The notes below the pieces were generated by a model. That model was not told the origin of the DNA and did not search any database. It saw only the letters and a program-made list of their open reading frames with translations. The position numbers and the translations under genes are program-made. From assembly GCA_002329075.1 (NCBI GenBank), contig DCXR01000009.1, positions 1 through 38,636 of the forward strand: a stretch of 38,636 nucleotides of DNA, given 5' to 3'. Origin of the DNA: Candidatus Neomicrothrix sp. UBA2131. GTDB taxonomy: Bacteria; Actinomycetota; Acidimicrobiia; Acidimicrobiales; MedAcidi-G1. Each line of letters starts with the position of its first letter. Within the stretch, counting starts at the first letter, position 1. Positions 1 through 8,195 of the stretch are shown in pieces.

Positions 1-137
1 GCGGCGGTGGTGGCGGGCGCGGCGTCCTCGTCGCCGCCACACGACGCAGCGAATGCCACCACCAGGGCGATGGCCACCAACGGCGCCCAGCGCCGTATGG
101 CGATCCTGCACGATTCGTGGGTTCGTGAAGGTTCCAT
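1..137 (-). CDS. ABC transporter substrate-binding lipoprotein, 5' end only
   Basis: This is the first 45 codons of a gene that runs off the left edge of the window. ATG is at 137-135, with a GGGGGAG ribosome binding site 7 nt upstream. The N-terminus has basic residues (RRW), a hydrophobic stretch (about residues 19-31) and an AASC lipobox with Cys33. A polar, Ala/Thr-rich linker (GGDEDAAPATT) follows. This is a lipoprotein signal typical of actinobacterial solute-binding proteins. The gene begins 34 bp after the LivF/LivG-type ATPase fusion on the same strand, so it is probably the LivK-like ligand-binding component of that importer. The role is inferred from context, because no binding domain lies inside the window. 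Confidence 0.75.
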   Translation of the reverse strand, partial: MEPSRTHESCRIAIRRWAPLVAIALVVAFAASCGGDEDAAPATTA

Positions 138-171
138 GTGCGTACTCCCCCTGGCGAGTGTCCTTCGAGGC

Positions 172-3126
172 TCAGACCGTAGTCGGCTTCGATCGCATGA
201 GTGCCTCCGGGTCCGAACCGAGGTAGGAGGCCACCACCGACGGGTGTCCGAGGACCTCCTCGGGCGTTCCCTCGGCCACCACTGCTCCCTGGTCGAGCGC
301 CACCATCCGATCGGCGATTGAACGCAGCAGGGCCATGTCGTGTTCGATGACCACGAGAGCACAGCCCATCTCGTCACGGATCCGTCGGATCACCGGTGCC
401 AGGGCCTCAGCCTCGCGCTGGGCGATGCCACTGGACGGCTCATCGAGGAGGACGACGATCGGACGGTGGGCGACCACGCAGGCGAGGTCCACGATCCGGC
501 GGGTGCCCGTCGAGAGTTCGTTGACGAACTTGGTGCGGAAGGCCCCGAGCCCCATCATCTCGAGCAGTTCCGCCACGCGTGACGCCACCCGCTTTTCACC
601 GACGAGTATGTGGGGAAGTCGCAGGGCCGCCGAGACCGGGTCGTGTGCCCCGGTCCAGCGGTCCAGGGCCACCGCCAGGGTCTCCTCCACGGTGAGCGCC
701 GGGAAGAGCCGCGCATCCTGGAAGGAACGCCCCAGGCCGCGGCGCGACCGCGCCGAAGGACTGCGACCATCCAGTCGACGACCCTCGAGGATGGCGCTCC
801 CCGCGTCGGGCTCGGTGAAACCACAGACGAGGTCGAACAGGGTGGTCTTCCCGGCACCGTTGGGTCCGATCAGACCGAGGATCTCGCCCGGGTATGTGTC
901 CAGGTCGATGCCGGCGACCGCGACGATGCCGCCGAAGGAGCGGGCCATTCCGCGGACCTCCAGGATCACCGACCGGCCGTCGTCCGCAGGTTCCCGAACC
1001 CGGACCGGAGTGCGCTCCGGATCACGGGCCGTGTCGAAGTCCGGGTCGCCGACCGAGGCAGCACCCTCGAGGAACACCGAGCGCAGGATGTCGGGCCGTT
1101 CCAGGAGTTCCGCGGTGGGGCCCTGGAAGCGGATTTCACCCTTCTCCATGAAATAGGCGGTCTCGGCGACCGTGAGTGCCGTGTTCACGGATTGCTCGAC
1201 GAGGATGATGGTGACGCCCTCGTCACGGAGTTCCCGGACCATCGGGAGCAGTTCCTCCACGACCACGGGCGCCAGCCCGAGGGTCAACTCGTCGATCATG
1301 AGCAGCCGCGGCCGGGTCAGGAACGCCATGGCGAGGCCGAGCATCTGCTGCTGGCCCCCCGAGAGGTCGCCGGCCCGGTCGTCGAGCCGGTCGGCCAGGT
1401 GCGGGAACCGTTCCAGCACACGACGATGGGCAACCTCTGGATCGCCCCGGCGATCCAGCCACGAGGCGGCCCGGAGGTTCTCGGTGACGCTCAGGGACGG
1501 GAACACCCCGATGCCACCCGGTAGTTGTGCGACGCCAAGTGCTGCGATCTCGTTCGGAGGAGCGTGGGTCACGTCCCGTCCCTCGAGGATCACAGCCCCG
1601 CGTTCCGCCTCCGTTATGCCTGAGATGGCCTTCAGAAGCGTGGACTTTCCGGCCCCGTTCGTGCCCAGCAGGGCCACGATCGCCCCTTCCTCCACCTCGA
1701 AGTCGACGTCGAAGAGCACCTGCACGTTGTCGTAGCCCACATCGAGGCCGCGGCACAGCAGCAGCTTTCGGTCACCACGCCGGCGGGCCAACAGCACTTC
1801 GGAGCGAGCAGCGGAGGTCCGCCAGACGTCCTCGATGTCACCGGCGACCAGACTTCCGGCCGACGAGATGATCAGGCCTCCGATGACAGCGACGGGCAGC
1901 ATCACCACCATCCCGTAACGGATTCCCCAGTTGTCGGCGATCCATCCCACGAAGGGGAGGACCAACAGTCCCGGAAGTACCCAGAGTGAACCGATCGAGA
2001 ACACCATTGCCCGTGCACGCGGAGGGGCGATCAGCGACAGCACCGCGAGTATCCCCGGCCACAGAATCGTTCCACAGATGGTGATCGTCGCAGACACTCC
2101 GAACGCTATGGCCAGGTTCGGGGACAGGGCGTAGATGACGGCCAGGCCTCCCTGGACCACGGAGGTGAGGGCGAGGAATCTGAGGACGAGCCCCGGGCCA
2201 CGTGCCAGCAGCCGGGTGGCCACGCGGGCTCCGATGACCAGCCCGATGATGCCCAGGGGTGCCAGTGCAGCGCCGAAGATCGCCCGGTCCAGCACGTCGA
2301 GGCCGAAGATCTCTTCGAGGAAGAGGATGTTCAGCGAAGCGAATCCACCGATGCCGACGGTCAGGAAGGGCATGGCAGCGAACATCCTCCGCAACGAGGC
2401 GATCTTCCATGCCATCCGCCAGGCTTCCGCATAGGACGGAGGTGGCTCTTCGATCTCCACCGCCTGGGCCTCCGCGCCGGCGGCCCGGCGTTCATGGGCA
2501 CCACGAACCGGTTCCCGAAGGCGGACGGCTAGGACGACCAGCACCAGGGTGGGGAAGGCAAGGACGAAGAACGGAGCGCGCCAACCGAAGTAGTAGCCGA
2601 GCAGCCCTGCCGCCAGGGCGCCGAGGGTTCCCCCGATGGGGTTCGCCGCCTGATGAAACGAGAACACCCTGGGGCGGTCCGCCGGGGGGAACCAGTCCGC
2701 GAGGAGGGAATTGTGGGTCGGGTCGTTGACGGCCTTGCCGATGGCCGAACCCGACCTGGCGAAGCCGAGGAACACGATGCCGGCAGCCAGGCCCGTGGAG
2801 AACGAACAGACAGACCAGGCCAGCGCCCCAACCAGCGCCAGTCGGATCCGGGGATAACGGTCGGCCATGCCGGCAATCGGCACCTGGAGGGCCAACGAAG
2901 TCGCCGAGACCACGGCGAGCAGGGAGAGGAGTCCCTGGTAGTCGAACCCGAACTCGTCCCGGATCTCCGGGAGCAGGATCCCGAAGGCTGCACGGTCGAG
3001 TTCGTCGACGGCATTGAGGCCGAACAGGATGAGCAACGGGTAGAGCGGTCCGTCGCCGGCGACGCCCCGCAGGGAATGTATGGGGTGGCGCAACACGGCC
3101 AGGCCATGCTGAAGTCTCCTGATCAC
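172..3126 (-). CDS. MFS - LivF-type ATPase - LivG-type ATPase triple fusion
   Basis: The 984-aa protein joins three modules. Residues about 25-430 are an MFS-like membrane domain with roughly 12 hydrophobic segments. Residues about 455-690 are a LivF-type ATPase: Walker A GTNGAGKST 488-496, signature LSGGQQQ 588-594, and VEQ in place of the H-loop His, as is usual for LivF. Residues about 720-975 are a LivG-type ATPase: Walker A GPNGAGKTT 754-762, degenerate signature LSTGT from 871, Walker B ending DEPSSG, and H-loop His929. The GTG start at 3126-3124 overlaps the upstream stop as GTGA; the open frame extends further upstream, but only antisense to good coding frame. It follows the LivHM fusion and precedes the lipoprotein, so it should power a branched-chain amino-acid or related importer. 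What the fused MFS domain does is unknown. A sequencing-induced fusion is unlikely, since the frame is intact across both junctions. Confidence 0.88.
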   Translation of the reverse strand: MIRRLQHGLAVLRHPIHSLRGVAGDGPLYPLLILFGLNAVDELDRAAFGILLPEIRDEFGFDYQGLLSLLAVVSATSLALQVPIAGMADRYPRIRLALVGALAWSVCSFSTGLAAGIVFLGFARSGSAIGKAVNDPTHNSLLADWFPPADRPRVFSFHQAANPIGGTLGALAAGLLGYYFGWRAPFFVLAFPTLVLVVLAVRLREPVRGAHERRAAGAEAQAVEIEEPPPSYAEAWRMAWKIASLRRMFAAMPFLTVGIGGFASLNILFLEEIFGLDVLDRAIFGAALAPLGIIGLVIGARVATRLLARGPGLVLRFLALTSVVQGGLAVIYALSPNLAIAFGVSATITICGTILWPGILAVLSLIAPPRARAMVFSIGSLWVLPGLLVLPFVGWIADNWGIRYGMVVMLPVAVIGGLIISSAGSLVAGDIEDVWRTSAARSEVLLARRRGDRKLLLCRGLDVGYDNVQVLFDVDFEVEEGAIVALLGTNGAGKSTLLKAISGITEAERGAVILEGRDVTHAPPNEIAALGVAQLPGGIGVFPSLSVTENLRAASWLDRRGDPEVAHRRVLERFPHLADRLDDRAGDLSGGQQQMLGLAMAFLTRPRLLMIDELTLGLAPVVVEELLPMVRELRDEGVTIILVEQSVNTALTVAETAYFMEKGEIRFQGPTAELLERPDILRSVFLEGAASVGDPDFDTARDPERTPVRVREPADDGRSVILEVRGMARSFGGIVAVAGIDLDTYPGEILGLIGPNGAGKTTLFDLVCGFTEPDAGSAILEGRRLDGRSPSARSRRGLGRSFQDARLFPALTVEETLAVALDRWTGAHDPVSAALRLPHILVGEKRVASRVAELLEMMGLGAFRTKFVNELSTGTRRIVDLACVVAHRPIVVLLDEPSSGIAQREAEALAPVIRRIRDEMGCALVVIEHDMALLRSIADRMVALDQGAVVAEGTPEEVLGHPSVVASYLGSDPEALMRSKPTTV

Positions 3127-5171
3127 GGCGACGCCTCCTGCTCGGAGGTTCCGAGGCGATCGGGGGTGATCCCGGGTGCGTCGATACCCCGTCGGTCGGC
3201 CAGTCGGCGTAGACCTGCGTCGCGCAACTGGTAGAGGCCTCCGGCCAGTCCACCAGGCAGCAACAACAGCACGATCAGTACGCCGATGCCCGTGGAGAGG
3301 AGCCTGAAGTTGTCGGGCAGCCACCATCTACCGCCCCACCAGTTGAGGGCACCAATGGAGGCACCCAGCATGGAGCCCAGGCCGCCGGTCACGCCCGCAA
3401 TGAACAGGCCGATGCTTGCCTCGGCTTCACCGCCCACGACGAACGCCTGCTGGTGGTGGACGATGAGGGCACCCGCTGCTGCGGCGATGAATCCCGAGAT
3501 GGAGAAGGCGGTCAACTTGGCCCGTGTGGCGTCCACCCCATAGGCCTCGGCAGCCGATTCGTTCTCACGCATGGCAATGAGCACCCGCCCCGTGCGACTG
3601 CTGCGTATGCCGGCCACGGCCACGAAGGTCAACGCCATGGCCACCAGGCTCACGTGGTACATCGCGAACGAACTGGTCCAGTCGATCCTGCCCGCGATGG
3701 GCAAGCGGTCGATCCGTCCCGACGGCAGCCAGTCGAAGAAGCGGGGGTTCAACACGTACGACGTCGTTGCCACCACGAAGGCCAGCGAGGTGACCGCCAG
3801 ATAGAGGCCTCGTAGTCGCAGGGCCGGTAGGCCGACGGCCAGTGAGGCGACCACCCCGGCGACTCCGGCGGCCAGGGTGGCCAGAATGAGGTCGACACCC
3901 CATCCCTGGGTGAGCTCGGCCCCCACGACCGCTCCGATCGAGACGAACGCCCACTGGCCCAGCGACAACTGGCCGGCCCAGCCGGTCAGCACCACCAGCG
4001 ACACCACCACCATGATGACGAGGTGCAGGTACGACGTCCGCAGGGTGTTGGTGGTGTCCATCCAGCGGGGCAGCCACAACAGGAATGCGGCAATGCCGAT
4101 GGTCGCTCCGAACCGCAGGACCAGGACCTCGGGGAGTCGGGACAGCGCCCTGGGAAGGCGACGGATCTCACCGACCGCCTGGAACGAACCGAGTTCCAAC
4201 TCGCCGCGTTCCTTGCGGATCCGACGGACCAGCAACGCCACGATGATCACCAGCGCCATGATGGCGTCGCCCACCAGGGAACTGTCCTGGTTCCAGTCGA
4301 TGCCCTGGTGCAGCATGCCGAGCGCCACCGAGGCACCCAGAACAGCCGGCAGGTTCTCGAGCCGTCCGATCATGAGGGCGGCGAGAGCCCGGAGCAGGAG
4401 TCCGAAGCCGAGGCTGCCCCCGATGGGGAGTCCGATCACGCCGGCACGCAGGTACAGGGCCAGGAACGCCAACGAGCCGGCGATGGCCCAGACCAGGGTC
4501 TGTAACGCCTTGACCGGTATGCCCAGCGAGTTGGCCCGGTCGGGGCGTTCGGCGGCGGCCCGGATGACCACGCCCAGGTCGGTCCAGCGCAACAGTGCAC
4601 CGATGAGCGCCAGGACCAGCGGCACCAGGACGAGGACGGCGAGGTGTTCGGCGCGGAGTCGGACGGGACCTACGTCCCAGACGGCATCGATGGGCACGGC
4701 GATGCGCTGGGAGACCACCTTGGCATCCCACCATCGGGGCATCAGCAATGCCATGAAGGCCAGGGCCTGGGCCAGGCCCAGGGTCGCCACGGTGAGCACC
4801 AGACGCGGGGCCCGGAAGAACCGTCGGATGACCAGGAACTCCGATGCACCCCCGAGGGCGAACGAGGCAGCCAGCCCGATTCCCAGTCCCGCCAGCCACG
4901 GGAACCCGCTCTCGACGACCAGCATCACCGCCAGAATCGTCGGGATGAGCCCCAACTCGCCCTGGGCGAAGTTGAGCACCCGGTTGGCCCGGTAGACGAG
5001 GAACATCCCGAGTGCCACGAGTGCGGTGATGAGGCCGAGCACGATCCCGTTGATGACCACGCCCAGAGGCGCCCCGAACAGCACCTGTTGCACCAGCAGG
5101 ATCAACAGCGGACCGACCAGCCACCCCGTCCGGGAGCGAAGACCGGCCCGCGTGTCCCGATCGACCCCCAT
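3123..5171 (-). CDS. LivH-LivM fused permease of a branched-chain amino-acid type ABC importer
   Basis: The 682-aa inner-membrane protein contains both permease subunits. Residues about 20-320 are LivH-like, with the conserved region RANRVLNFAQGELG at 61-74. Residues about 345-660 are LivM-like, with GWAGQLSLGQWAF near 398 and a cytoplasmic coupling loop containing AMRENE..AAEAYG. Each half has multiple hydrophobic helices. The two are normally separate genes of about 300 aa each, although LivHM fusions are known in actinobacteria. Expected role: the membrane channel for amino acids, or for urea or other small carboxylates, in the HAAT family; substrate cannot be read from sequence. It is the first gene of the minus-strand operon. 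A -10 box TAGGGT ends 9 nt before the ATG. Its stop overlaps the next start by 4 bp. Confidence 0.9.
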   Translation of the reverse strand: MGVDRDTRAGLRSRTGWLVGPLLILLVQQVLFGAPLGVVINGIVLGLITALVALGMFLVYRANRVLNFAQGELGLIPTILAVMLVVESGFPWLAGLGIGLAASFALGGASEFLVIRRFFRAPRLVLTVATLGLAQALAFMALLMPRWWDAKVVSQRIAVPIDAVWDVGPVRLRAEHLAVLVLVPLVLALIGALLRWTDLGVVIRAAAERPDRANSLGIPVKALQTLVWAIAGSLAFLALYLRAGVIGLPIGGSLGFGLLLRALAALMIGRLENLPAVLGASVALGMLHQGIDWNQDSSLVGDAIMALVIIVALLVRRIRKERGELELGSFQAVGEIRRLPRALSRLPEVLVLRFGATIGIAAFLLWLPRWMDTTNTLRTSYLHLVIMVVVSLVVLTGWAGQLSLGQWAFVSIGAVVGAELTQGWGVDLILATLAAGVAGVVASLAVGLPALRLRGLYLAVTSLAFVVATTSYVLNPRFFDWLPSGRIDRLPIAGRIDWTSSFAMYHVSLVAMALTFVAVAGIRSSRTGRVLIAMRENESAAEAYGVDATRAKLTAFSISGFIAAAAGALIVHHQQAFVVGGEAEASIGLFIAGVTGGLGSMLGASIGALNWWGGRWWLPDNFRLLSTGIGVLIVLLLLPGGLAGGLYQLRDAGLRRLADRRGIDAPGITPDRLGTSEQEASP

Positions 5172-5180
5172 GGGACCGGG

Positions 5181-5186
5181 ACCCTA
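5181..5186 (-). promoter_or_regulatory. -10 box of the liv-like operon
   Basis: TAGGGT on the minus strand lies 9 nt before ATG 5171, placing the transcription start at or very near the start codon. It is back-to-back with the plus-strand box at 5207-5212. Confidence 0.5.
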
Positions 5187-5206
5187 GTGGTGGACGGTGA
5201 TGCCAC

Positions 5207-5212
5207 TACGGT
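5207..5212 (+). promoter_or_regulatory. -10 box of the PEP-utiliser gene
   Basis: TACGGT lies 7 nt before ATG 5220, consistent with leaderless transcription. No convincing -35 box is visible. Confidence 0.5.
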
Positions 5213-5219
5213 CCGACGT

Positions 5220-6989
5220 ATGCCACAGCCAGCCGAGCGCCCACCGTTCGAACTGGTCGACTTCGGGCTGGGCCCCTACGTCCACGGCCGGGCGAGTCGG
5301 CGGTTCCCCGTCTACACCCGGGGCAACGCCGGCGAGGTCTATCCGGAGGTGGTGTTTCCGTTCAGTGCCTCGATGTCGGCGACCCTGGCCGGCGATCCGG
5401 CCCGTGACGCGATGCTCGCCACCGGCGTCATGACGGCCGCCGAGTGCGATGAGGACGCCGACGTCCACATGGGCGTGTTCGGCGGCTACTCGTACCTGAA
5501 CCTGTCGGTGTCGAGGGTCATCGCCGTGCGCACACCGGGGGCGACCATCGCCGATACCGACGCCACCTTCCTCGGCTCCGAGGGCATCGCCCCGCCTCAC
5601 GTGGGGCAGCGGGGCGACCGCAACCTGTGGGCGACGCTGCGGGGGATCAGGTACGCGCTCTCGGTTCTCTCCGGAGCGCCATTGTCGGCCTTCGAGGCAG
5701 ACCGCAGCGAGGTGGCGGCCTGGCGCTGTTCGCTTCCCGACGCAGCCACGGCCTCGGACGACGATCTCATCGCACTGGTCGAGGGTGCCATCCCGATGCT
5801 CAGTCGGATGTTCGGAAACCACCTGCTGGTATCTGGCGGCGCCGCTACCGGTCTGGGCCTTCTGCGGCGTGTCTGCGAGAATCGCCTGGGGGACGCAGAG
5901 CTCGCACTGAGCATGCTGACGGGCCTCGGCGACGTGGCCTCGGCGGAGCCCTCCTGGGAGTTCTGGGAGCTCGGACGAATGGTCGCAGCGTCGGCCGAGG
6001 TGACGGCCTGCTTCGATTCGGGCCTGGAAGGCCTCGAGGACCGCCTCCGGGAGGAGCCGGCAGCGGCCGCCTTCCTCGAGGCGATCGACGGCTTCCTCGT
6101 TCGCCACGGTGCCCGCGGGCCCAACGAGTGGGAGATGGCGTGCGAGGTGTGGGACACCGACCACCGGTACCCGCTGGCGCTGGTGGACCGAATGCGGGTC
6201 GCCGGTCCCGACCATGCCCCGGCAGCAAGGGTCGAACGCCTGACCGCCGAGCGGGAGGCGGTGCTGGCGGCCGCACGCGGTCGCCTCCGGGGCCGCCACC
6301 TGCGGTGGTTCGAACGCTGTCTGGCGTCTGCCGAGTCGTACACGCGTGCCAGGGAGGCGGGCAAGGAGCACCTCGTCGAACTCATCCACGAATGCCGCCT
6401 GGCCCTTCGCGAGATGGGGCGGCGCCTCGCAGAACGAGGGGGCGGTGCGCCGGATGACATCTGGTACGTCCTCTACGCGGAGCTCGACGACTACCGGCGC
6501 GACCCGGCATCGCTCGCAGGGGTCGTGGCCGGGCGTCGGCAGACGCGTGAGACCCTGTCGGGCCTCATCCCGCCGTTCGTGATCGACGGAGAGATGCCGC
6601 CGGTCTCGTCCTGGTCGCGGCGATCCGCCTCGGAGATGGGGCCCGTTCCGGTCGGATCGGTCCTGGCCGGAATCGGCGGGTGCCCGGGGGACGCCAGGGG
6701 GCGTGCCCGGGTGGTGCTCGATCCCTTGCACCCCGGAGACCTCGGACCGGGCGATGTGCTCATAGCCCCCATCACGGACCCGAGTTGGACGCCGCTGTTC
6801 GTACCGGTCGAGGCGGTCGTGGTCGACGTGGGCGGCCAGATGAGCCATGCGGTCATCGTGTCGCGTGAGTTCGGGCTGCCGTGCGTGGTGGCCGTGACCG
6901 GTGCGACGAGGTCGATCCCGGACGGAGCGCTGGTAGAGGTTGACGGCAACGCCGGGACGGTGACGGTGCTGGAAGGGCCGGCCGGCTAG
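5220..6989 (+). CDS. PEP-utilising enzyme mobile-domain protein lacking an ATP-grasp domain
   Basis: The 589-aa protein ends in the swivelling phosphohistidine domain of the PEP synthase / pyruvate phosphate dikinase / rifampicin phosphotransferase superfamily. The motif GGQMSHAVIVSREFGLPCVV spans about 538-557, and His543 is the expected phospho-carrier. The preceding roughly 440 residues are mostly helical-looking and contain none of the ATP-grasp nucleotide-binding motifs I would expect in these enzymes. An N-terminal kinase partner may be encoded elsewhere, or this may be a divergent central plus mobile subunit. Similar two-part systems exist in the rifampicin phosphotransferase and phenylphosphate synthase families. 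Start: ATG 5220, 7 nt after a TACGGT box; the frame is open further upstream but antisense to livHM. The 3' end overlaps the convergent gene by 4 bp. Confidence 0.75.
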   Translation: MPQPAERPPFELVDFGLGPYVHGRASRRFPVYTRGNAGEVYPEVVFPFSASMSATLAGDPARDAMLATGVMTAAECDEDADVHMGVFGGYSYLNLSVSRVIAVRTPGATIADTDATFLGSEGIAPPHVGQRGDRNLWATLRGIRYALSVLSGAPLSAFEADRSEVAAWRCSLPDAATASDDDLIALVEGAIPMLSRMFGNHLLVSGGAATGLGLLRRVCENRLGDAELALSMLTGLGDVASAEPSWEFWELGRMVAASAEVTACFDSGLEGLEDRLREEPAAAAFLEAIDGFLVRHGARGPNEWEMACEVWDTDHRYPLALVDRMRVAGPDHAPAARVERLTAEREAVLAAARGRLRGRHLRWFERCLASAESYTRAREAGKEHLVELIHECRLALREMGRRLAERGGGAPDDIWYVLYAELDDYRRDPASLAGVVAGRRQTRETLSGLIPPFVIDGEMPPVSSWSRRSASEMGPVPVGSVLAGIGGCPGDARGRARVVLDPLHPGDLGPGDVLIAPITDPSWTPLFVPVEAVVVDVGGQMSHAVIVSREFGLPCVVAVTGATRSIPDGALVEVDGNAGTVTVLEGPAG

Positions 6990-7264
6990 CAGTCGACGAG
7001 GCGCTCGAAGACGAACTCGTAGTCGAGGTAGGCGTTGCGGTGTTCCTGACCGGTCTGCTGGGCGATGAGTTGTGCCGACTGCAGTAGGCGCCACCCGTCG
7101 CGCAGGGCGTCGACGCCGGTGTCGTAGGGGGGGCGCCCGTCCGGAACCTCCGGCAGGCCGGGGACGTTGCCGTCCGTTCCGTCGTGGAACGCCCAGGCCA
7201 CCACGGTCGAGTCGAGTGCCGAACCGTTGGCCCAGAGGTAGAGGACCTGCTGGCGGGGGGTCAT
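6986..7264 (-). CDS. Small hypothetical protein coupled to a PhyH dioxygenase
   Basis: This 92-aa soluble-looking protein belongs to no family I can name. It has no signal peptide or membrane segment. It is moderately acidic and aromatic-rich, with a C-terminal stretch NAYLDYEFVFERLVDC. Its ATG (7264-7262) overlaps the stop of the dioxygenase gene as ATGA, which implies translational coupling and perhaps an accessory role. Its TAG overlaps the convergent PEP-utiliser stop in a shared CTAG. Codon usage is strongly GC3-biased like its neighbours, so I take it as real. Confidence 0.65.
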   Translation of the reverse strand: MTPRQQVLYLWANGSALDSTVVAWAFHDGTDGNVPGLPEVPDGRPPYDTGVDALRDGWRLLQSAQLIAQQTGQEHRNAYLDYEFVFERLVDC

Positions 7265-8142
7265 CGGCCCACCAGCCTCGCCCGTCCCTCGAGCCGGGTG
7301 AGGTAGTGGTCGACGTCGTACGTGTCATCGTCGGTCAGGTAGCGCCACAGCCGTGCCCGCTGCACCTGCTCGTTGCGGTATGTCGTGACCCCGTGCCATG
7401 GGTGCCAGGCCCGGAAGGTGTGGGCGACGCTGTCGGGCTGCATGCGGGCGAATACATGGTCGGAGGGGTCGTTGTGGAGTTCGGCCAGGTCGGCGGTGTC
7501 CCACTGCAGCACCTGGGGCTGTGTCGGGTTCAGGCGGACCTTGTGCATCCAGCGGTCGTCAGGGCCGGGGTTGGGCTGGCCGGCATGCCAGAGGCCGTGG
7601 TGGAACACCAGGACAGTTCCGGCGGGACCGGCAAACTGTTCCTCGCCGGCGATGTGCTGGTAGCGGTCCAGCGCCGACGGCTGGACGCGGTGCAGGTGGC
7701 TGCCCGGCACGAAGCGGGTGCCGCCCTCGCCCGGGCGCACCTCGTGGGGGAACCAGAACAACTGGATGTCGAAGGTCGGGTCGTCGGAGTCGGCGATGGC
7801 GTCGGTGTGCAGGTGCTGCCCTTCGGCGGTCCCGGCCGGGATGTGGTGGGTCCAGTCGTGGTCGAAGGTGGGGTCGGGGCCCAGCAGGGACCGGATGATG
7901 CCCTGCACCCCGGGGAGCCGTAGGTACTCGCCGATCACCGAGGGCGGCGGGTAGCAAGCTTCGAGCGGCGTGCCGGTGGCCGGAGGCCGCAGTCCGTCGC
8001 CGGTGAAGCGCTCCTCCCTCAGGCGCCCCATCTCGTCGCTCGCCCGGTGGTTGAGGCCGTCGGGCACCAGTGCGTCGAAGCGCAGGTAGCCGTCGGCCAC
8101 GAACGACGCCATCTGGCGTGTGGTGAGCAGATGGCCGTCCAT
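7261..8142 (-). CDS. Phytanoyl-CoA dioxygenase (PhyH) family Fe(II)/2-oxoglutarate oxygenase
   Basis: The 293-aa protein has the double-stranded beta-helix metal triad. HTD at residues 112-114 supplies His and Asp, and the distal His is probably H186 in LWHAG. A conserved basic segment (DDRWMHKVR, about 196-203) probably binds 2-oxoglutarate. Family members hydroxylate fatty acyl-CoAs, ectoine, phosphonates or halogenation substrates, and the substrate here cannot be assigned. Length is normal for the family. A TAGGTT -10 box ends 6 nt before ATG 8142. It forms a two-gene unit with the downstream 92-aa gene. Confidence 0.88.
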   Translation of the reverse strand: MDGHLLTTRQMASFVADGYLRFDALVPDGLNHRASDEMGRLREERFTGDGLRPPATGTPLEACYPPPSVIGEYLRLPGVQGIIRSLLGPDPTFDHDWTHHIPAGTAEGQHLHTDAIADSDDPTFDIQLFWFPHEVRPGEGGTRFVPGSHLHRVQPSALDRYQHIAGEEQFAGPAGTVLVFHHGLWHAGQPNPGPDDRWMHKVRLNPTQPQVLQWDTADLAELHNDPSDHVFARMQPDSVAHTFRAWHPWHGVTTYRNEQVQRARLWRYLTDDDTYDVDHYLTRLEGRARLVGR

Positions 8143-8148
8143 GCCGGC

Positions 8149-8154
8149 AACCTA
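8149..8154 (-). promoter_or_regulatory. -10 box of the PhyH gene
   Basis: TAGGTT on the minus strand lies 6 nt before ATG 8142, consistent with a leaderless mRNA. Confidence 0.45.
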
Positions 8155-8195
8155 CCGTCAGCCGGTGGCCGGGTTTCCGTCCGGTCGTGGGCGGG

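Noticed and set aside
3127..3327. Upstream extension of the MFS-LivF-LivG frame
   Set aside because: It overlaps the livHM 3' end in another frame. The GTG overlapping the livHM stop is a better start.
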